Below are positions 23,090 through 33,860 of a DNA stretch of 64,000 nucleotides, piece by piece; positions within the stretch are counted from its first letter, which is position 1; each line of letters starts with the position of its first letter. The notes beneath the pieces are model-generated. The model made no database searches, was not told the DNA's origin, and worked only from the letters and a program-made list of their open reading frames with translations. Both the position numbers and the translations under genes were made by a program. The stretch comes from Timema cristinae (Eukaryota; Arthropoda; Insecta; Phasmatodea; Timematidae). The stretch covers positions 3,936,742-4,000,741 of the forward strand of contig JBCFYV010001001.1 of assembly GCA_039000515.1 (NCBI GenBank). The letters run 5' to 3'.

Positions 23090-24128
23090 AAGCCTCGTGT
23101 ATTAGGTAACATGTTGGCCAACATGTTGGGAGATAACACACGAAGAAAAGTAAGCCGAGTTTATTGTCACCAACTTGTTGGACCAACATCCTGGCTCCTT
23201 CGCTAGTTTTTTAATCACTCTACACATTTCTAGCCATGGATAACATCATGGTGACCTGGTGGTCTAGGGGTAAGGTGTCTGACTTCTATGCTGGCGGCCG
23301 GGGTTCAATCCTCGGTCCCGGCACAGATTTATCTGATTGCCAAACCCTTCCTTCACCTCTGACAAGACATCTTGTTAATGTGGGGAATGCCAGGCCTCCA
23401 CCGTGGTTTGGATTACACGTTAAACTGTAGGTCCTTCATTTCATCTCCCAATCACCCTACCATTACACATTAGCGTAAGTGCGTATAACCCGAATGGGTA
23501 GTAAGACGCGGTGCTAATAATAATAATAATAATGATAACATCGTATTACTTGCCGTTCTTCATTTATTGTGTTGACAGGAAGTGTATTCTTACAGAAAAA
23601 ACCCATTCGTAAGAAATGGTGGGAGGTTTGAAGATTTTTTGCTAAACGTCAAATTGAAGGTGCGTACATGGGAATAATGAATGACCTACATTTGTAAAGT
23701 GGATTTGATAACTCTGTACGCATGTCATTTGTGGACTTTGATTGCTTGGTTACACACTTCTCTATCTTCATTTATGTGGTAAAGTGGAAAGGAAAATTGT
23801 TGTGACTCCGGGAGGAAAATTTGCAACAACTTAGCGCTTTATGGGAGCCTTATATATAGCCACAAACCTGTGCGTTGCCAAGGTTAGAGACTGGCTCGAC
23901 TCTCTAGCGCATGCGCAGAACCTCCCAAATCAGCCAACATGTTGGGTTGGTCGTTTATTATCGCCAACAAATATCCAACACAACACAAATTGTTGTCTCT
24001 GACCAGCTCTCCCAACACCAACACGTTGGCCAACATCCCCAACAAGTTGGTAATGCATTTATATTGTAACACAACTTGTTGGGATCGTGTTGGCCAACAT
24101 GTTGTGTTACAATATAAACGAGGCTTAT
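23090..24128. mobile_element. TIR element rich in CAACATGTTGG palindromes
   Basis: AAGCCTCGTGTATTAG at the left is mirrored by AAACGAGGCTTATAC at the right. Inside both ends lie palindromic words such as TGTTGGCCAACATGTTGGG and CCAACATGTTGTG. The interior is noncoding and a family B SINE has inserted at 23248-23530. A related structure lies at 62430-63385. Confidence 0.65.
23248..23530 (+). mobile_element. Full-length SINE, family B, with 9-bp target duplication
   Basis: The head has TGGTGGTCTAGGGGTAAGG and B-box GGGGTTCAATCCTCGG. The body contains CACCTCTGACAAGACATCTT, and the tail CGAATGGGTAGTAAGACGCG ends in TAA repeats. GATAACATC flanks both sides (23239-23247 and 23531-23539), showing insertion by target-primed reverse transcription. 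Confidence 0.93.
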
Positions 24129-24567
24129 ACACATGAGACAACAAAGAAATAACATTTAAAGACGGTACAACATTTTTTAAAGATATAAGTCCTAGGTTTA
24201 TAAAATATATTTAATCGTGTTGTTAACGACTAGCAATCCCACGCGGCTTTGCCCGTGACTCTCTGTGGCTTAAGAATTATATAACCCCCCCCCCCCCATG
24301 GTGCCCAGTTTAAAATGGAAACGTTATGTCTGAAACATAATTCCAAACCAGATTTTTCAAAAATTTGTTAAAAATAGCCTGATTAAAAAGCTAATTAAAA
24401 TTTTAAAAATTTGGCTTTGAGGTGCATTAGGACCCCCCTTCCATCAACCTATGTTAAAAATTTCAGATATCTGAGTGCCGTTTTTTGATTCTCAAATTAA
24501 GGATAGTTTATTAATAACTGATTTATCAAAATTCAACCTTTTATCGAAAATTACTTTGACGTCCTAG
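24129..24567. other. No gene; repeat-like phrase near 24230
   Basis: ACTAGCAATCCCACGCGGCT followed by TTGCCCGTGACT resembles a phrase seen in interspersed repeats of many invertebrates. I cannot assign it to a family. Confidence 0.35.
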
Positions 24568-25015
24568 TTTGAAATAAGTACTTATCTGGATCGTGTTTGA
24601 AGAACAATAACACTTATATCTTGTTTGAAATAAGTACTTATCTGGATCGTGTTTGAAGAACAATAACACTTATATCTTGTTTGAAATAAGTACTTATCTG
24701 GATCGTGTTTGAAGAACAATAACACTTATATCTTGTTTGAAATAAGTACTTATCTGGATCGTGTTTGAAGAACAATAACACTTATATCTTGTTTGAAATA
24801 AGTACATATCTGGATCGTGTTTGAAGAACAATAACACTTATATCTTGTTTGAAATAAGTACTTATCTGGATCGTGTTTGAAGAACAATAACACTTATATC
24901 TTGTTTGAAATAAGTACTTATCTGGATCGTGTTTGAAGAACAATAACACTTATATCTTGTTTGAAATAAGTACTTATCTGGATCGTGTTTGAAGAACAAT
25001 AACACTTATATCTTG
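24568..25015. repeat. 56-bp minisatellite, exactly 8 copies
   Basis: The unit begins TTTGAAATAAGTACTTATCT and ends CAATAACACTTATATCTTG. 448 bases equal 8 x 56, and the only variation I see is one T-to-A change near 24804. The homogeneity implies very recent expansion. Confidence 0.97.
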
Positions 25016-25429
25016 TTTTTTTATGTGGAAACCATTTGTTTAAGGGTAGTTTACTAATAACCAATTTATGAAAATGGTTCTGCACTTGTTTTTTTTAATA
25101 AGGAGTGTATTAGGGCCTGCGTGATAAATACGCATTTAGGCCTACGCTTGTTTTTCTAAAAAATAAAAAAATAGGGTAAGTAGTTGTTTTGTGGTTATTT
25201 ATTTAGAAATATTCATAATACAATATAAATAGATTTAGCAATCTAAAACAAATTGTATCGGAAGGGTGTTTCAATTGATATTAATATAGTGTTTGTTTTT
25301 CTAGAGAAAACTTAGGTCTACTTTGGGGTAGTTTACTGTTAGTTGATTTTTTGAAAATGTTGCTACAATCTATAGTAAACTAGGTCCTACGCTATTTCAG
25401 AGATTACAGTCCAGTTTTCTTAAGAAGGA

Positions 25430-25600
25430 TTTAAGCTATAAGATCTACTTTCATGTATTCATATGTCAAGCCATGTGACCTGCAGTTTTCACTTTTGATT
25501 GATATTGTAAATACATATGAAATAACAATATTAATATAGTAAAATGCTATCAATGTTGGCCGAGAAAAATTATACTTTCTTAACGGCTCTTCTTACGAAC
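25430..25600 (-). repeat. Dispersed repeat, family D
   Basis: On the minus strand it shares the ordered words CAACATTGATAGCATTTTAC, AAAGTGAAAACTGCAG, CACATGGCTTGACATATGAA and AAGTAGATCTTAT with the copies at 28785, 31700, 37318, 47970, 58345 and 59480. Confidence 0.7.
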
Positions 25601-25834
25601 ATTGTAGTTTATTAACAATTAAAATCATCATAGGCCTATTCCTGAATAACTAGAGTGGAGTCCAAATTTTGTGGATGGAAGTAAATAAACACGTGGTGAT
25701 ATTTTTTAAATGGAAGCCATCTTCCTGCTTGTAGATGTGTCAGCAATATGTCTCTTGGTACGCTATTGCACCGAGCAAGTCCATCATTCAAGGTACGATA
25801 CAAAACTATTACGTTTTTTTTAATCAAAGGGCGG

Positions 25835-26035
25835 GGACGGTGGTGTCTAAGAGAGGGGGTAAGTTACAGTTCTGGTCGGGCTCTGATTGGCCGCTCACTC
25901 AAGGGGGGTTGGGAAGATCCAGACGAAACGACGCATGCGCTTGTCGACGCCTCCTATTGGGTCGTGGTGCACGGAAGATGGCCCAACCAACGTTGTATGA
26001 CAGCCTTTTATATTTGTCAGTGTTAGGGAAATAGT
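25835..26035. promoter_or_regulatory. GC-rich patch with CCAAT boxes
   Basis: The patch has CTCTGATTGGCCGC and CCTATTGGGTCG (inverted CCAAT words) and several CpGs in an AT-rich background. Two overlapping plus frames cross it without a recognisable product. A short frame from ATG 25978 runs to TAG near 26031. It could be a promoter or a fragment of the virus-like element, whose termini also carry CTCTGATTGGC. Confidence 0.25.
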
Positions 26036-26344
26036 TACATACATATATTTGTTCCCTCCCTCTTTATATTCTAGTTAAACTTTATATTTAAACTGTCTTC
26101 CCTTCCCCACCCTTCCCTCACACTCTCTTTTCCCCTCTTTCCCCTAATAGCAGACTCACTCCAGACTCGATAAGATACCGTAGCACTTTCAGAAGAAACG
26201 TATACAAGTTAGTCGGTTTCCCGTCAGGAGTGCTCTCAAAATAGTGTCATAATATATTTACAGCAAACAAGTTCAATATTTATATAATAAATAAACTGTT
26301 ATCTGGTGTTATGTTTATATTGTGTCTTTGGTGAAACTATCTGT

Positions 26345-26955
26345 GATTGGTGAACTAATAACTTGTTTTATCATATTTAAGAACATAACCTTTAAATAGT
26401 CACGAAAAGCACAAACAAAAGACTGTATTAATTTAAATGAATAACTAACCTCTGGAAAATCTTATTTGTTACATTGGCGAAGATGTATTTTAACCAGCTG
26501 TTCTATTAATAACTTTTTCTATCATGTTTGTGATCTTAACCTTTAAATAATCACGAAAGGCATAAACAAAAGACTGTATTAATTTAAATGAATAACTAAC
26601 CTCTGGAAAATCTTATTTGTTACATTGGCGAAGATGTATTTTAACCAGCTGTTCTATTAATAACTTTTTCTATCATGTTTGTGATCTTAACCTTTAAATA
26701 ATCACGAAAGGCATAAACAAAAGACTGTATTAATTTAAATCAATAATTAACCTTTGGAAAATCTTATTTATTACATTGGCGAAGATGTATTTTAACCAGC
26801 TGTTCTATTAATAACTTTTTCTATCATGTTTGTGATCTTAACCTTTAAATAATCACGAAAGGCATAAACAAAAGACTGTATTAATTTAAATGAATAACTA
26901 ACCTCTGGAAAATCTTATTTGTTACATTGGCGAACATGTATTTTAGCCGACTGTT
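26345..26955. repeat. 151-bp tandem repeat, about 4 copies
   Basis: The word TAACCAGCTGTTCTATTAAT and its variants start at 26491, 26642, 26793 and 26944, a constant 151-base spacing. Copies 2-4 are nearly identical; the outer edges are more diverged. Confidence 0.93.
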
Positions 26956-27598
26956 ATATTTTTTAATAAGTCACGCTTGATGGAAGCGATATAACATCTG
27001 TAGTTATATTTGTGTGTGGACTTGACCAGAAGAATGACAGATGGCCAGTAATTAAATTTGTTTGTTATCACAATAATCATCACCTGTTATTTTTCTAATA
27101 GAAACACACGCCGTCGACAACTAAATTCCGAATACGTGTAACTATCCGGTAAAAATAAAATAACTTTTAAAGCGCGCATAAAGAGTTGAACTCGTTTATG
27201 TCTATTAATTACAAGAATGGCGGTGATATATTTTCAAGAGACTCGTTTCTGATGACTAGGTCAAGTTGATCTTCAGGGTATTTCATTGTCTCGTTTGGTT
27301 CCAATAACGTTCTCCGGTATTAAATTAACCTATGAAACAGTTTCGTCAATTTGGAATATATTTTGAGTTTATTTCTCATCACATGCTACCTCGCCACGTT
27401 GATTGAAACTGTGGCAGTTCCAAGCTTTGAGGAGTGATTCGTTTGTTATCAGAAGAGACGGCGTCAAAGGGGAACTAGAACTACACCTCAGACAGAAACT
27501 ACTTTGCCTCAAGTGTTTCGATGGTCTATAAGGGAGCATTATTTGTGAGAACACAGATATCGACCGAAATGTGTAGGTCTTACCTATAGAGGCCTTCC
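26956..27598. other. No supported gene
   Basis: AT-rich sequence immediately upstream of the GC-rich minisatellite. A minus frame at 27617-27369 shows no domain. Confidence 0.45.
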
Positions 27599-28035
27599 CA
27601 GTCAAAAGTCTTGTCACCAGACGCTGAGGGCCTTATCCCCGCACGTTGGCCGGTGAGCTGAAGGGACTTGTCACCAGCCTGAGGGCCTTATCCGCACGTT
27701 GCCGGAGTGAGACCTGTATCCCCGCACGTTGGCCGGGAGCAAGGGACTTGTCACCAGACGCTGAGGGCCTTATCCCCGCACGTTGGCCGGCGAGCTGAAG
27801 GGACTTGTCACCAGACGCTGAGGGCCTTATCCCCGCACGTTGCGCCGAGTTGAGCCTGATAGGGACTTGTCACCAGACGCTGAGGGCCTTATCCCCGCAC
27901 GTTGGCCGGTGAGCGAAGGGACTTGTCACCAGACGCTGAGGGCCTTATCCCACGTCACGGGATTGCCGGTGATGCCGAAGGGACTTGTCACCAGACGCTG
28001 AGGCCTTATTCCCGCACGTTGGCCGGCGAGCCGAA
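27599..28035. repeat. GC-rich 57-bp minisatellite, about 7 copies
   Basis: The unit includes GGGACTTGTCACCAGACGCT and CCTTATCCCCGCACGTTGGC. 57 is a multiple of three, and the consensus unit has one plus-strand frame without stops (19 residues containing [19 protein letters not shown]). The actual copies carry indels. The last copy runs without interruption into the open frame of the DM-domain exon. Confidence 0.9.
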
Positions 28036-28186
28036 GGGCCCACTCCCCCCTCTGTCGGCGACCTCCAGGGGCGGTGGGAGTCCAACTCACCTCGACACCA
28101 TAGCTTTCTGCCAGTCGCCCGCGGCGACGCCGTGGTGGACGTCCCAGCCCCACCAGCAGAGGCGTCAGGACGCCGATGTGAGCAGC
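28036..28186 (+). other. 5' untranslated or N-terminal coding stretch of the DM-domain gene
   Basis: A GC-rich segment between the last minisatellite unit and ATG 28187, open in the frame of the DM domain (encoding a Pro/Ser/Gln-rich stretch). No TATA box, acceptor or in-frame ATG was identified, so it is most simply 5' UTR; an upstream exon is possible. Confidence 0.45.
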
Positions 28187-28594
28187 ATGAGCCTGCCGAG
28201 CGGCGTGGACGTGTCGGCGCTCCACCCCGTGCTGGGCGCACTGCCTCCGGCGTTCTTCCTGCGCGCCACTGAGCGCTACCAGAGGACGCCCAAGTGCGCC
28301 CGCTGCCGGAACCACGGCGTCGTGTCCGCCCTCAAGGGGCACAAGCGGTACTGCCGCTGGAGGGACTGCGCATGCGCCAAGTGCACGCTCATTGCGGAGC
28401 GCCAGAGGGTGATGGCGGCGCAGGTGGCGTTACGCCGACAGCAGGCACAGGAGGAGAGCGAGGCCCGTGAGCTGGGGCTGCTGTATGCTAGCGGGGGACC
28501 CCCTGGCGCAGGGCAGACACCCCACGAGCTGGGGTGGCGCTGCTGCAGCAACAGCCCCAAAGGAGGGCGGCGTCCGACGACCCACACAGCCCTG
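28187..28594 (+). CDS. dmrt99B: DM-domain transcription factor, first coding exon (dmrt99B/DMRTA type)
   Basis: This exon encodes a complete DM domain, the zinc module that binds the DNA minor groove in doublesex/mab-3 related regulators of sex determination and neural development; the protein acts in the nucleus. Counting from ATG 28187, the ligands are Cys37, Cys40, His43, His52, Cys56, Cys61, Cys63 and Cys66, with the spacing known from Doublesex. The phrase [15 protein letters not shown] and the trailing EARELGLLY are typical of the DMRTA/dmrt99B subgroup rather than DMRT3/dmrt93B or Dsx. The ATG has A at -3; the frame is open further upstream, through a GC-rich stretch into the 57-bp minisatellite, but without another in-frame ATG. 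The exon ends at a strong donor (CCTG/GTGAGT) in phase 0. The DMA domain expected near the C-terminus of this family was not found downstream, so the intron exceeds 35 kb or the gene is incomplete. Confidence 0.9.
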
Positions 28595-30230
28595 GTGAGT
28601 TGAATACACAACTTACAAACAGTCTTATTCTACTGTGTGTGTACTAGGACATGTCTGGGACTCTAGTCCTCACCTGGTTCGAACCAAAGTCCTCTAGTCT
28701 GTAATCAGACGGTCTTAAGACGGACAATGTACGCTCGAATTCCCTCGGAAAGATATATTGTAAATTATAAAGATGTTTGATCTTGGGCAACATTGATAGC
28801 ATTTTACTATAGGCCTAATATTATTATCGCTGTCATAGTTATCTTATAGGTATTGATAATATCTATCAAAAGTGACAGCTGCAGATCACACGACTTGACG
28901 TATGAATATGTGAGAGTAGATCTAGAAACTTTTCTGGCAGTTAGATTAGGTTCCTCCTATGAAACTGGTACAGTGAAAGGGTGGACCCATTAGGATGATA
29001 AGGGGAAGTCAGGGGGTTACAACGTCCTCCAAGATCACAAGGGTCTACTGAGGGGGTTTTCTAAATGGTTTACCATGTAAATGTGGGTATATTTCCTCTA
29101 ACTCCAACCTTTCCATCCATAAAATATTACCGTTACTAGTAGCCCTACGTTGATGGGGTGGACAGGAACTTGAACGATGACCCGTATTTTTTGCATTTAA
29201 AAAAATAGTAAAACGTATTTCTGTGTCAAAATAAATGAAATATTGCTTCAGTAGATCGTTTAGCTTAGTTGTCTACACATTTGATGAGCAATGGTCCCTC
29301 GGTTAATTCCTGGATTGGCTGATAAATGTATCATTAGTGAAAATATGGGTTTAATAAATTAACGGCTGGGAGCTGATGTTGTGTCTATTCTTGATTTTAA
29401 GCTACTTTGTAAGTTGTGTGCTGATATAACAGTTTGATCAGAAAGTGCAGGTTAAATACCTCAAATAAAAAAAGTTGGAAGGATCTTATTCGATACATTA
29501 ACAGTTATAAGAGATTTTAGAAGATCTTACATTATTAAAACTTAAAGATTATTTGAAAATGTTTAATCATTGTTGACTACAACAAGATTGGTTTGTATTT
29601 TGTGTTAGTTCCGGTCTATGTAAATTGGACTATGTACAGTCCGACAAGTCTGTCTGCTCCTTGATTTAAACCCTCAAAGTTCTGGACATCAGTGGTCCCC
29701 TGACCTTACTTTGTTTGAGGTCTCCTTCATGAATTGACCAAAAAGCTGTGAACTGCTCTTAAAACTATCTGTACAGTAGGCCTATATACTGAGCTTGTAG
29801 CAGAGCGTGTAGCCAAGGTTACAAGAATACACGGCGTGACAAGCAGGTTTTAGTTACGTCTGTACGCATTTCAAATGAATAAAACAATGTTTTTATTTTT
29901 AGTCTTATGGTCCATAAACAGACCTATGTGTAGACCTTTATATTCATGACATAGATTTTTTAACAAGCTGGTTTATACAAATGTTAGTCAAATGAACTTA
30001 AATGTAAATGTTAGAAAATTATAGTTTTAAAAAAGAAATCATCCTAATCTAAGAAATTCCAGGGTTTTAAAATTCAACATCATGGACCACAGGCTGGGAA
30101 CCACAGCCTTAGATCATGCATGGCTTATTACCCAAACGTAAGAATGAAAGTCAAAATCCTGTGCTTCCATACACGATACAAATAATACTAGATAGATAAT
30201 TGACCAACAACTATAACCTGGCAATAGGCC
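28595..30230. other. Presumed first intron of the DM-domain gene
   Basis: AT-rich, no frame of interest. It contains a family D copy (28785-28990) and a decayed SINE body at about 28990-29165 (words TTTTCTAAATGGTTTACC and ATTTCCTCTAACTCCAACC). Confidence 0.5.
28785..28990 (+). repeat. Dispersed repeat, family D
   Basis: It contains GATAATATCTATCAAAAGTGACAG, here split as GATAATATCTATCA then AAAGTGACAGCTGCAG, CACACGACTTGACGTATGAA, GTAGATCTAG and TTCCTCCTATGAAACTGG in family order. Confidence 0.75.
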
Positions 30231-30234
30231 AACT

Positions 30235-31372
30235 GATAATAATGGATAATAGGCAACAAATAATAGCGGGTAATAATATCACAAATAATACCAGGTAATA
30301 ATACAACAAATAATACCAGGTAATAATCCAACAAATAATAGCGGGTAATAATCCAACAAATAATAGCAAGTAATAATACAACAAATAATACCAGGTAATA
30401 ATCCAACAAATAATACCAGGTAATAATACAACAAATAATACCAGGTAATAATCAACAAATAATACCAGGTAATAATACAACAAATAATACAGGTAATAAT
30501 ACAACAAATAATACCTGGTAATAATACAACAAATAATACCAGGTAATAATACAACAAATAATACCAGGTAATAATCCAACAATAATACCAGGTAATAATA
30601 CAACAAATAATACCAGGTAATAATACAACAAATAATACCAATAATAATACAACAAATAATACCAGGTAATAATACAACAAATAATACCATGTAATAATCC
30701 AACAAATAATACCAGGTAATAATACAACAAATAATACCAAATAATAATACAACAAATAATACAGTAATAATACAACAAATAATACCAGGTAATAATACAA
30801 CAAATAATACCAGGTAATAATACAACAAATAATACCAGGTAATAATACAACAAATAATACCAGGTAATAATCAACAAATAATACAGGTAATAATACAACA
30901 AATAATACAGGTAATAATACAACAAATAATACCAGGTAATAATACAACAAATAATACCAGGTAATAATACAACAAATAATACCAGGTAATAATACAACAA
31001 ATAATACCAGGTAATAATCCAACAAATAATACCAGGTAATAATACAACAAATAATACCAGGTAATATACAACAAATAATACCTGGTAATAATACAACAAA
31101 TAATACCAGGTAATAATCCAACAAATAATAGCGGGTAATAATCCAACAAATAATACCAGGTAATAATACAACAAATAATACCAGGTAATAATCCAACAAA
31201 TAATACCAGGTAATAATACAAAAATAATACCAGGTAATAATACAACAAATAATAGCGGGTAATAATCCAACAAATAATAGCAAGTAATAATACAACAAAT
31301 AATACCAAATAATAATACAACAAATAATACCAGGTAATAATCCAACAAATAATACCAGGTAACAGGCTAACA
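30235..31372. repeat. 25-bp minisatellite, about 45 copies
   Basis: The unit is CCAGGTAATAATA plus CAACAAATAATA. Because 25 is not a multiple of three and the unit has no minus-strand stop in any phase, all three minus frames stay open for hundreds of codons; these are repeat artefacts, not genes. Variants GCGGG and CAAG replace CCAGG in some units and cluster toward both ends of the array. Confidence 0.96.
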
Positions 31373-32149
31373 TATAATACATTCGACAAAGGTAACAATC
31401 AAAAATAGATGTTATAATAATCTTAAGAATCCATGCAGGTGCAATTTTTTGATATTAATCTATTTTTAATTTCTATTAAAACCTACTTTGATTAAAAAAA
31501 CTATTCAATTGAAAATTAGTCTTTTATAATTTTTAACACGTCTTTAAAACCGTAAAAAAAATACTTAACACCACAATAAACTCGGTGTATTCGTCTGACA
31601 AACTGGATTTTTTTAAATGTGTACACTAATAAACACAAAGAGGCTGTATGGCATTGCTGCTAGAATACAGTAAGATTTCAGAAAATACGATTTTTTTTTG
31701 TAGCCAACATTGATATCTTTTCACTTTATTATTAATAGGTGTTGATAATATCTATCAAAAGTGACAGTTCCAGATCAATTGACTTAACGTATGAATTCGT
31801 GAAAGTAGATCTAGTATTGTTTCAAACTGCCCGATAAGGTTCTTCCTATGGAAATTGGACGGTAGTTCTGATTAAAAATCTGTGTCACTGATAGTAAAAA
31901 AGAGTTTAACTGCATAAATGTATCTTCTGGTTGGATGAATGATTCAGGGACTGTCTAGAGACTTAGGAAGTCCTAGATACATCTCTATTGATGTTTATAA
32001 ACATTTGTTTTTATGTTTAAAATAATTATTATTCAGATGGAATAATCCCAATTATTTTATCTGATATGGTTAAACGTGTTTTAGTATCAAGTGTGTCATC
32101 TTAGTATAAGCCAGTTTGTAAGTCGTTTGCTTATATTAACCTTTATTTA
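31373..32149. other. AT-rich sequence with one family D copy
   Basis: A family D repeat occupies about 31700-31870 (GATAATATCTATCA, TTGACTTAACGTATGAATTC). No other feature is seen. Confidence 0.55.
31700..31870 (+). repeat. Dispersed repeat, family D
   Basis: It shares CAACATTGATATC, TTGATAATATCTATCA, AGATCTAGT and GGTTCTTCCTATGGAAATTG with the other copies. Confidence 0.75.
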
Positions 32150-32690
32150 GAGGTTCCTAAAGAAATATGTTTGGAACGTTGCACCTTACGGATGTGAAAA
32201 ATGGACTTTTGGCGCTACTGTAAGGAAAATATTTGAAGCATTTGAAATGTTGGTGCTAGAGAAGAATGCTTGTAAGCTCATGGATGTAGATGACATCAAA
32301 TACAGAAGTGCTAAGGAAAGCAAATGAAGAAAGGAAACTTGGGAAAGGTATACATCAAAGAAGAGTTAGCATGGTAGGACATGTACCGAGACATGACAGC
32401 TTGACGAAGCTTTATAAGAGATGTGGAAGGAAGAAATTTAATAGGAAGGACAAGACTGGAGTAGGCTACATGAATCAGATAGTGAACGATGTTGGCAGAA
32501 GACGGAAAAAAGATATAAACAACTTGGCCAAAGATAGCAAAGATAAGCTGCTGCAAACCAATCGCAAGATGTATAACATAATGATGATTAATTATGTTCC
32601 GGTCACAATGCAATCATTGATTGAGAACATGATGTCTAGTTGTTTTGAAGAATTTACAATGAATGTTTAGCAACTAGACCGCACTGTAAC
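32150..32690 (+). pseudogene. Non-LTR retrotransposon, C-terminal part of the reverse-transcriptase ORF
   Basis: A changing plus-strand frame encodes the post-RT region of an RTE-like element: YGCEKWTF, then FEAFEM, NEERKLGKGIHQRR, VGHVPRHDSL, and a basic terminal stretch. In intact elements this follows the palm domain of the endonuclease-reverse transcriptase. Only the last ~170 codons are present and they are frameshifted near 32325. A second element of the same kind runs toward it on the other strand (33860-32735). Confidence 0.7.
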
Positions 32691-32734
32691 TTAAAAATCA
32701 TTCGAAAATATACATTTATTGCACAGTTTTAAAA

Positions 32735-33860
32735 TTTATTATCACTATCATCATAGTTATTATTATATGTTCTTTCTTAACGACAAGGTCACTCATTTTG
32801 TCAGTGAACTTAGACCACCAATACACTCTTGTTCTCTGCCTCCTCCTTCAACTCCCGGAGTTTTCTTCTTTCCTTCAAGTCATCCAAGGTTTGAATCCTC
32901 CTCCTTCCTAAGCTCCTCTTTCCCTCAACCTTGCCTTCTATTACGTCACGCAGAAGACAGCTTCACCTTAGGGTGTGTCTAATCCAGTTTGCTTTGTACC
33001 GAAGAATCACATCCAAAATGGTTCTCTTCTCACCAATTCTTCTTAGGACGTCTTCATTTGTTACCCTGTCTGTCTACCTGATCTTCTCAAGTCTTTTACA
33101 GCGCCACATTTTAAAGCGATCCAAGTATTTTTTTTCCAGCTTCCTGAGAGTCTAAGATTCTGATCCATATAGTGTTTTGCTCCAAATAGATCATTTCATC
33201 AGTTTCTTCTTCAGTTCCAAACCCAGCTTGCTGGTCAGCAGTAACCTCTTCTTGTTGAAAGCTTCCTTGGCAATGGGGATACATGACCTAATTTCCTTGG
33301 TGTGGTAGACATCCTTTGTCAGCAGACTTCCCAGATACCTGAACTGCTCTGTTTTCCAACTCCTGGTTTCCAATTTTGATTTTCAGTGGCTCTTAATTTT
33401 TTTAAATTTGCCATAACTTTTGACTTCTCAATGTTGATCGCCACCTATTTCTATCTATTTCCAACAGCCGATTTACTATTTTCTGCAACTCTTCTTTAGT
33501 TTTGGCTAGCAATGTTAGATCATCTGTATGTTTTATTGTGTTGATGACGCACCCTATCCTGAAATTGCCATGTCCCTCCAAAGCTTTCCTGACCAGCCAC
33601 TCTCCATTCAAGTTGAACAGACTGGATGACAAACAGCATTTCTATCTCACTCCCCTTCCTATCTCCAAGTTGTTGGTCTCTCCATCATTCAGCCTCACAT
33701 TCGCTCGCTGTCCTAGATACAGGTTTGCAATCAGCCTTCTGTCCCTCCAGTTGATAACAATCTTCTTGATTATTTCAATCGATTTCTTCCATTTCACTCT
33801 ATTGAATGCCCTTTTGCCGTCGATGAAACCAACGTAGACTTCTTCCTTGACTTCCAACCA
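32735..33860 (-). pseudogene. Non-LTR retrotransposon, RT palm to C-terminus
   Basis: Minus-strand fragments read in order as an RTE-like reverse transcriptase: AFNRVKWKKSIEI, then HTDDLTLLAKTKEEL (the catalytic YADD motif is replaced by HTDD), EQFRYLGSLLTKD, AKEAFNKKRLLLTSKLGLEL, VTNEDVLRRIGEKR, and a C-terminal basic stretch to about 32840. Frameshifts and stops separate the fragments. It ends in a short AT-rich run with GATGATAGTG on the minus strand near 32735, consistent with a LINE 3' tail. Confidence 0.8.

Larger units (their letters stand above)
25016..26344. other. No supported gene; AT-rich with a GC-rich patch
   Basis: Mostly AT-rich unique sequence. It contains one family D copy (25430-25600) and a GC-rich patch (25835-26035), listed separately. 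Confidence 0.45.

Noticed and set aside
23248..23325. Possible functional tRNA at the SINE-B head
   Set aside because: It is joined to a conserved SINE body and tail with target duplications, so it is the head of a retroposon.
27926..28611. Minus-strand frames across the DM-domain exon
   Set aside because: Shadows of a GC-rich coding exon whose plus strand carries all eight DM zinc ligands.
30211..31398. Minus-strand frames of 175 to 367 codons, rich in Leu, Ile and Tyr, resembling membrane proteins
   Set aside because: They result from a stop-free 25-bp repeat; all three frames are open and the sequence cycles every 25 residues.
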